Shown: positions 1-4,293 of the stretch, one piece after another
How positions within the stretch are numbered: position 1 is the stretch's first letter
Layout: every line of letters begins with the position of its first letter
Assembly: GCA_016302215.1 (NCBI GenBank)
Contig: JAEDNZ010000096.1
Location: 1-7,220 of the forward strand
Direction of reading: 5' to 3'
DNA from: Muribaculaceae bacterium
GTDB taxonomy: Bacteria > Bacteroidota > Bacteroidia > Bacteroidales > Muribaculaceae
Length of the DNA stretch: 7,220 bases
Made by a program: the position numbers and the translations under genes
Notes under the pieces: generated by a model
What the model was told of the DNA's origin: nothing
What the model saw: only the letters and a program-made list of their open reading frames with translations
Database searches by the model: none

Positions 1-51
1 AGCACGACCTTGCCAAGGTCGGGGTCGCGGGTTCGAGTCCCGTTTTTCGCT
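1..51 (+). tRNA. tRNA-Gly(GCC), 3' part, cut by the window edge
   Basis: This is the 3' portion of a glycine tRNA, reading GGC/GGU codons. The anticodon stem CGACC (5-9) pairs perfectly with GGTCG (17-21) around the loop TTGCCAA, which puts anticodon GCC at 12-14. The T arm is GCGGG (27-31), loop TTCGAGT (32-38) and CCCGT (39-43), with one G-T pair. The 3' acceptor strand TTTTCGC (44-50) is followed by discriminator T51, as expected for bacterial tRNA-Gly. CCA is not encoded, because CAC follows the discriminator. The acceptor 5' strand and D arm lie left of the window. Confidence 0.93.
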
Positions 52-88
52 CACGTTGCCCTCGCGCTTGCCGCAAGACAACCCCGAT

Positions 89-172
89 GTCCGGGTGGTG
101 GAATTGGTAGACACGCTACTTTGAGGGGGTAGTGGCAGAAATGCTGTGGGAGTTCGAATCTCCTCTCGGACA
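89..172 (+). tRNA. tRNA-Leu(GAG), complete
   Basis: This is a complete 84-nt class II tRNA. The acceptor stem pairs GTCCGGG (89-95) with CTCGGAC (165-171), and the discriminator is A172. A short D stem is formed by 98-100 with 112-114. The anticodon stem CTACT (116-120) pairs with GGTAG (128-132). The loop TTGAGGG gives anticodon GAG at 123-125, reading CUC/CUU leucine codons. The long variable arm (133-147) folds as GGCA/TGCT, which is diagnostic of Leu/Ser/Tyr tRNAs. The T arm is GGGAG (148-152), TTCGAAT and CTCCT (160-164). CCA is not encoded. It lies 37 nt after tRNA-Gly with no visible promoter between, so the two are probably processed from one transcript. Confidence 0.95.
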
Positions 173-176
173 CATC

Positions 177-229
177 AATGAGCGCAATCATCGCCTTCAG
201 GGGCATCAGATTGCGCTCATTTGATTTTT
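177..229 (+). terminator. Intrinsic terminator of the tRNA-Gly/tRNA-Leu transcript
   Basis: AATGAGCGCAATC (177-189) and its exact reverse complement GATTGCGCTCATT (209-221) form a 13-bp perfect stem. It encloses a 19-nt loop, which can itself fold through GCCT/GGGC (193-196 with 201-204). The stem is followed almost at once by five T residues (225-229). It begins four bases after the tRNA-Leu discriminator, as expected for a tRNA operon end. The stem could also act as a 3' processing boundary. Confidence 0.85.
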
Positions 230-262
230 ATACCTCGCACCACTATCACCATTACACGCCAT

Positions 263-1054
263 ATGCCTATCATCGCCATCTCATCGCTTGACACGCCGCA
301 GCTGCGCATCTACAGCGCGCTCACCGAGACACAGCTGCGCTCGCGCCTTGACCCCGCCAACGCCATATTCATCGCTGAGAGCCCCAAGGTCATCAACACC
401 GCCCTCTCGGCCGGCATGCAGCCGCTGTCGCTGCTGTGTGAGGAGCGTCACATCACGGGCGATGCCGCCGATATCATAGCTCGGCACCCACAGATGCCGG
501 TATATACCGGTCCTCGCGAGCTCTTGGCGCAGCTCACCGGCTATACCCTCACACGCGGCGTGCTATGCGCCATGCGCCGCCCGGCTGAAGCGTCGGTGGC
601 TGATGTATGCTCCGGAGCGCGGCGCGTGGCCGTCATTGACGGTGTTGTCGATACCACCAATATTGGAGCCATCTTTCGCTCGGCTGCAGCCCTGGGCATA
701 GAGGCGGTGCTGCTCACACGCAACAGCTGCGACCCGCTCAACCGCCGTTCGATACGCGTGTCGATGGGCTCCGTATTTCTCGTGCCGTGGACATGGATTG
801 ACGATGCCTCTCAGCTGCAAGACCTCGGCTTCAAGACTATAGCTATGGCGCTCACCGATGACTCTCTCCCCATTGACTCCCCTATCCTCAGCGCCCTGCC
901 CCGCGCCGCTATTATTATGGGCACCGAGGGCGATGGCCTCCCTCTGAAGACCATCTCCGCGTCTGACTATGTGGCGCGCATACCTATGGCCCACGGCGTA
1001 GATTCGCTCAACGTGGCTGCAGCTGCCGCCGTGGCTTTCTGGCAGCTACGCTGA
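263..1054 (+). CDS. SpoU/TrmH-family RNA 2'-O-ribose methyltransferase
   Basis: This 263-aa protein should transfer a methyl group from S-adenosylmethionine to a ribose 2'-OH in rRNA or tRNA, in the cytoplasm. All three SpoU (SPOUT) motifs are visible. Motif 1 has N133, G135 and R139 within DTTNIGAIFRS. Motif 2 is IMGTEGDGL (218-226). Motif 3 (about 239-262) contains the DSLNVA core. These build the trefoil-knot cofactor site. Residues 1-110 fit the substrate-binding domain typical of this group, including an AESPKV segment. The length is normal for the family. An in-frame TTG at 221 would extend the protein, but it lies inside the tRNA terminator hairpin, so the ATG at 263 is preferred. No clear Shine-Dalgarno or Bacteroides-type promoter is seen in 222-262. 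The gene ends 9 nt inside the convergent M16 gene. The RNA target cannot be told from sequence, so no gene symbol is given. Confidence 0.93.
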   Translation: MPIIAISSLDTPQLRIYSALTETQLRSRLDPANAIFIAESPKVINTALSAGMQPLSLLCEERHITGDAADIIARHPQMPVYTGPRELLAQLTGYTLTRGVLCAMRRPAEASVADVCSGARRVAVIDGVVDTTNIGAIFRSAAALGIEAVLLTRNSCDPLNRRSIRVSMGSVFLVPWTWIDDASQLQDLGFKTIAMALTDDSLPIDSPILSALPRAAIIMGTEGDGLPLKTISASDYVARIPMAHGVDSLNVAAAAAVAFWQLR

Positions 1055-2332
1055 CCTCACATTGCCCGCCACCACGATGCGAGCGTCATCGCCCTGCATA
1101 TAGCGCTGAGCCATCTCTGATATCACATCAGGCGTGAGGGCATTGATAGCTCGCAGCTGTGCCTCAAAATAATCATCGGGGGTGCCCACTAACAGGTGTG
1201 TGCGATGATAGCCTATGATGGTAAACGGAGTGTCGAGCGTCGAAGCCAGCGAGGCCGACACATAGCGCTTGACGCGCTCAAGCTCTTCGCCTCGCGGCGG
1301 CTCATGAGCCAGACGGCGCATCTCGTGCTTGACCTCGTCAATCACCACATCTACATTCTCATTGGAGCACTGCGCCCCGATTTGTATGTAGGCACCTTCG
1401 GGCATTCCCGACAGCGATGCCGAGATGCCATAGGTGAGACCCTTCTCCTCCCTGATATTTGACATCAATCGGCTGCCGAAATAGCCGCCAAGCGCCACCA
1501 CCGCAAGGCGCAGATTATTGTAGTCAGCATGGCTGCGACCCACGGCCGGCAGCCCCATAGCTACAGCCGCCTGCACATAGTCACTGCCGTGGAGCACCAC
1601 GCGCTGTGGCGGCTCAGCCTCAAACACAGGCGTCGCGGCAGGGGCAGCCTGCGTGGCCGCCGGCACTGACATCAACATATAGCGATAGCGCTCAATGACA
1701 CCATCGCCAAGCCGCCCGCCAATAAACACATGCACACCGCGGCTCGATGATGCCTCGCGATAAAAGTCACGCACGGCGGATATATCCGCCTCCGCCACAT
1801 TCTCTGCCGTGACATATCGTGCCAAGGGGTGGAGGCGCCCGGCCAGCAAGGCCGTAAGCTCATCAGAGGCTATCGTAGCCACACGGCTGCGGTTTTGCGC
1901 CACCTCCACGGCATAGCGGCGGCGCATACCTTCAAAGGCCGCCTCGTCAAGCACCGGATTTTGCACCATATCGGCAAACAGCGGCAAGGCTGCATCAAGG
2001 TAGCCGTTGATGGCAGCCACCGAGAAGCCGCAGTAGTGAGCATCGACCACATTGTTGACGGCAAAGCAATTATAGTCGTAGCCGTCAGCGAGCGCCTCGC
2101 CGCTATATCCGGCCGAGCCGAGACGCATCAGCCGCGTCATCAGCGTCGGCAATGCCGGGTGAGAGGCATCAGCCACACCCATGGGCATCATATAATACAT
2201 CATCGTCACGTCTTGGCTGCCTCCATCATAATAGTGCAGCGTGATGCCATTGGGCAGATGCTCTACTATCTCTGCCGGCATCACAAGGCGGTCAAAGGGG
2301 CGCACCGGCGGTGCCATCTTGCGGTCAACCAT
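1046..2332 (-). CDS. M16-family (insulinase-like) peptidase homologue lacking the HxxEH zinc site
   Basis: This 428-aa protein has the two-lobed M16 layout. The N-terminal lobe is roughly residues 20-215 and the C-terminal lobe roughly 240-425. The clearest family signature is in the C-terminal lobe: GGYFGSRLMSNIREEKGLTYG (282-302), matching the usual SRL...IRE..GL.Y pattern. Where active members carry HxxEH, near residues 64-72, this protein reads TLMTRLMRL, with no histidine or glutamate. It is therefore predicted not to be a zinc protease. Such degenerate members usually serve as the non-catalytic partner of an active M16 subunit, but no active M16 gene lies in this window. No signal peptide is seen, so a cytoplasmic location is likely unless it is exported by association. 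The gene starts 23 nt after kdsB on the same strand and is probably co-transcribed. ATG 2332 is chosen, although a GTG at 2335 is also possible. Its 3' end overlaps the convergent methyltransferase gene. Confidence 0.88.
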   Translation of the reverse strand: MVDRKMAPPVRPFDRLVMPAEIVEHLPNGITLHYYDGGSQDVTMMYYMMPMGVADASHPALPTLMTRLMRLGSAGYSGEALADGYDYNCFAVNNVVDAHYCGFSVAAINGYLDAALPLFADMVQNPVLDEAAFEGMRRRYAVEVAQNRSRVATIASDELTALLAGRLHPLARYVTAENVAEADISAVRDFYREASSSRGVHVFIGGRLGDGVIERYRYMLMSVPAATQAAPAATPVFEAEPPQRVVLHGSDYVQAAVAMGLPAVGRSHADYNNLRLAVVALGGYFGSRLMSNIREEKGLTYGISASLSGMPEGAYIQIGAQCSNENVDVVIDEVKHEMRRLAHEPPRGEELERVKRYVSASLASTLDTPFTIIGYHRTHLLVGTPDDYFEAQLRAINALTPDVISEMAQRYMQGDDARIVVAGNVRSA

Positions 2333-2355
2333 CACTAATAATTGCGTTATAAAAT

Positions 2356-3120
2356 CTATGCCTTTAAATCGTCACATTCCTTAAGAAGCGCTATTGCCGC
2401 CTCTAAGTCAGCCGGAGTGTCAATGCCCACCGACTGATGGCCGCTCAGCGCCACCCTGATTTTGATGCCGGCCTGTAGCCATCGCAGCTGCTCCAGCGAC
2501 TCAGCTAACTCCAACGGCGACTGCGGCAAGGCCACGATGCGCCGCAGTGTATCAGCGCGATAGCCATAAAGCCCTATATGAGTGTAAAACTGCTGATGCT
2601 CAAGCCATTGCTGCCATGGGTGATTGCGCACATAAGGTATTATCGAGCGCGAGAAATACAGCGCATTCATCGCCGTATCCATCACCACCTTAGGCTTGTT
2701 GCTGTCAAAGAGCGCCTCAAAGCCCAATGCCGGGTCAAAGGGGCGCGCCAGAGTGGCTATCTCCACCGCTGTGTCATCAAAGCAATGCATCAATGTAGCT
2801 ATCTGCTCCGGCGCTATAAAAGGCTCATCGCCCTGTATGTTTATCACCACGTCGGCATCAGAGGCAACTATGTCGTATGCCTCAAGGCAGCGGTCAGTGC
2901 CGCTGCGATGCGCGGCCGAGGTCATCACTGCCGTGCCGCCAAAGGCCGCCACGGCATCAATAATGCGCTTATCGTCAGTGGCCACCACCACCTCATCAAG
3001 AGCCTGCGAGGCCCGGCGATACACGCGCTCTATCATTGTCATGCCGCCTATCATAGCCAGCGGCTTGCCCGGAAAGCGCGTTGAGGCGTAGCGTGCGGGG
3101 ATTATTCCTACAAATTTCAT
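2356..3120 (-). CDS. kdsB: 3-deoxy-manno-octulosonate cytidylyltransferase (CMP-Kdo synthetase)
   Basis: KdsB activates Kdo with CTP to give CMP-Kdo and pyrophosphate, the cytoplasmic step before Kdo is added to lipid A in LPS synthesis. The 254-aa protein opens with MKFVGIIPARYASTRFPGKP, the hallmark nucleotide-binding loop. It also shows VATDD (46-50), HRSGTDRCLE (71-80), NIQGDEPFI (94-102, with metal-binding D98), HIGLYGYR (181-188) and VGIDTPADLE (231-240, with D234). All the usual family motifs are present and the length is normal. The ATG at 3120 is preferred over the upstream GTG at 3171, because the family starts at MKF and a Bacteroides-type promoter (3142-3172) lies between the two. 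It is the first gene of a probable two-gene operon with the M16 homologue and is divergent from oxyR. Confidence 0.97.
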   Translation of the reverse strand: MKFVGIIPARYASTRFPGKPLAMIGGMTMIERVYRRASQALDEVVVATDDKRIIDAVAAFGGTAVMTSAAHRSGTDRCLEAYDIVASDADVVINIQGDEPFIAPEQIATLMHCFDDTAVEIATLARPFDPALGFEALFDSNKPKVVMDTAMNALYFSRSIIPYVRNHPWQQWLEHQQFYTHIGLYGYRADTLRRIVALPQSPLELAESLEQLRWLQAGIKIRVALSGHQSVGIDTPADLEAAIALLKECDDLKA

Positions 3121-3141
3121 GTCTGTGATATTTTGCTGACA

Positions 3142-3172
3142 CAAAATTAGTGATAAATTTCCGTCTGACACA
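3142..3172 (-). promoter_or_regulatory. Putative kdsB promoter, Bacteroides type
   Basis: Read on the minus strand, 3149-3142 is TAATTTTG, an exact match to the Bacteroides -7 consensus TAnnTTTG. Nineteen bases upstream, 3172-3169 reads TGTG, three of four matches to the -33 element TTTG. Transcription would start near 3135-3138, giving a leader of about 15-20 nt before the ATG at 3120. This placement rules out the GTG at 3171 as the start codon for this transcript. It was found by eye only. Confidence 0.6.
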
Positions 3173-3180
3173 TCTTATAG

Positions 3181-3203
3181 GCCTTTTTATTATCGACAAA
3201 GGC
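3181..3203. promoter_or_regulatory. Inverted repeat with LysR-type T-N11-A geometry, putative OxyR site
   Basis: GCCTTT (3181-3186) and AAAGGC (3198-3203) are perfect inverted half-sites around an 11-nt AT-rich centre. The innermost bases form T-N11-A, the core spacing of LysR-type regulator boxes. The repeat lies between the -33 elements of the two divergent promoters. Its centre (3192) is about 65-68 bases upstream of the start inferred for oxyR, where LysR-type proteins commonly bind for autoregulation. The match to the four-part enterobacterial OxyR motif (ATAG/CTAT spaced by seven) is poor. The assignment to OxyR is therefore inference from position and geometry. Confidence 0.45.
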
Positions 3204-3222
3204 ATTAAAAATCGCGCTACAC

Positions 3223-3253
3223 TTTATTATTAGGCCGATTTTTGCTAATTTTG
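3223..3253 (+). promoter_or_regulatory. Putative oxyR promoter, Bacteroides type
   Basis: TAATTTTG (3246-3253) matches the -7 consensus TAnnTTTG exactly. Nineteen bases upstream, TTTA (3223-3226) matches three of four positions of the -33 element TTTG. Transcription would begin around 3257-3260, leaving a leader of about 40 nt before the oxyR ATG at 3300. The -7 octamer is identical to that of the facing kdsB promoter. Confidence 0.62.
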
Positions 3254-3299
3254 CAGACACGTAGTAACGAACATCATTCACCGCCGCACCACCCAAGCC

Positions 3300-4226
3300 A
3301 TGACATTACAGCAGTTAGAGTATATCGTAGCCCTCAACAAGCACCGCCACTTTGCCAAGGCCGCCGACAGCTGCCATGTGACACAACCCACATTAAGCGC
3401 AATGATACAAAAGTTAGAGGACGAGCTGAAGGTACGTATCTTTGACCGCTCAAGCCAGCCCATCAAACCTACCGATATAGGCGCGGTAATAATACGTCAG
3501 GCTCAACAGACACTCATCGAGGCCGAGCGCATCAGCGACATATCGGCTCAATACCGCCACTCTAAAGCCGGGCGCATCAATATAGGCATACTCCCCACCA
3601 TTGCCCCTTACCTGCTGCCGCGCTTCTTACCTGACTTCATCGACAACAACCCCGATATCGATGTGCACATCAGCGAGATGAAGACTTCGGCAGCCATGGC
3701 AGCCTTGCAAACGGGCGACATTGATGCCGCCATAATAGCCGATGTGGGAGGCCAAAGCGGCACCATAGAGCATGAACTGTTTTTTGAGCAATTTTATGCT
3801 TATGTCTCTCGCCAAAGCAAGCTGTTTGAGCAAGACGTTGTGCGCACGGCTGACTTGCACAACGAGAGACTATGGCTGCTCGACGAGGGCCATTGCTTCC
3901 GCAATCAGTTGCTGCGGTTTTGCCAAATGGAGGGGGCCCAGCAAAGCCGCTCTTCATTCAGCATGAGCAGCATCGACACGTTTATGCACATAGTGGAAAA
4001 CGGACGCGGCATCACCTTTGTCACAGAGCTGGCGGTGGAGCTGCTGGCGGCTGAGAGGCGCGAGCTCGTGCGCCGTTTTGCGCTGCCCTCGCCCACGCGC
4101 CGCATTGTCATGCTCACCAATATCAACTATGCTCGCACATCATTAATCGAGTCAATAGTCAATGCCATACGGGCCTGCGTGCCCCCGAAGATGCTCGCCC
4201 TGCGACCCGGGCAAGTAAGAGTATGA
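3300..4226 (+). CDS. oxyR: LysR-family peroxide-sensing transcriptional regulator OxyR
   Basis: This 308-aa cytoplasmic DNA-binding regulator activates oxidative-stress genes when its cysteines are oxidised by hydrogen peroxide. Residues 1-60 form the LysR winged helix-turn-helix, with FAKAADSCHVTQPTLSAMI at 18-36 as the recognition region. A linker helix runs to about residue 90. Residues 91-295 are the LysR substrate-binding-type effector domain. Within it, EGHCFRNQLLRFC (196-208) places Cys199 and Cys208 nine residues apart. These correspond in position and context to the redox pair of E. coli OxyR, so thiol-disulfide switching should be intact. C25 in the DNA-binding domain and C293 near the C-terminus are additional. 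The start at 3300 gives the standard LysR N-terminus MTLQQLEYIV. The gene is transcribed away from kdsB, and a LysR-like inverted repeat lies in the shared upstream region. The next gene follows after 67 nt on the same strand with no terminator visible. Confidence 0.95.
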   Translation: MTLQQLEYIVALNKHRHFAKAADSCHVTQPTLSAMIQKLEDELKVRIFDRSSQPIKPTDIGAVIIRQAQQTLIEAERISDISAQYRHSKAGRINIGILPTIAPYLLPRFLPDFIDNNPDIDVHISEMKTSAAMAALQTGDIDAAIIADVGGQSGTIEHELFFEQFYAYVSRQSKLFEQDVVRTADLHNERLWLLDEGHCFRNQLLRFCQMEGAQQSRSSFSMSSIDTFMHIVENGRGITFVTELAVELLAAERRELVRRFALPSPTRRIVMLTNINYARTSLIESIVNAIRACVPPKMLALRPGQVRV

Positions 4227-4293
4227 CAGACAGATACCCACTCTCCTGCAACTACAAATAGACAATATATCCAACAGCACCAATATAACAATC

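Noticed and set aside
1..229. tRNA cluster as an integration site for a mobile element
   Set aside because: No repeat of the tRNA 3' end, integrase or phage gene is seen in the window, and the downstream genes are housekeeping.
221..262. In-frame TTG extension of the methyltransferase by 14 residues
   Set aside because: The TTG overlaps the last stem base of the tRNA terminator, and the added residues match nothing in the family. ATG 263 is a better start.
1829..2338. 169-codon plus-strand frame opposite the M16 gene
   Set aside because: It is antisense to a well-supported family gene, its translation is rich in His, Arg and Ile with no recognisable domain, and it fits a shadow of codon bias.
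2578..3084. 168-codon plus-strand frame opposite kdsB
   Set aside because: It lies entirely antisense to kdsB, whose motifs are all intact, and shows no family features of its own.
3121..3171. Seventeen-residue N-terminal extension of KdsB from GTG 3171
   Set aside because: The family begins at MKF(V/I)GIIPAR, and a promoter element lies between 3171 and 3120.
3177..3213. Enterobacterial-type OxyR motif (ATAG and CTAT blocks at 11-bp spacing)
   Set aside because: Only the first ATAG (3177-3180) matches. The later blocks do not, so only the simpler inverted repeat is reported.
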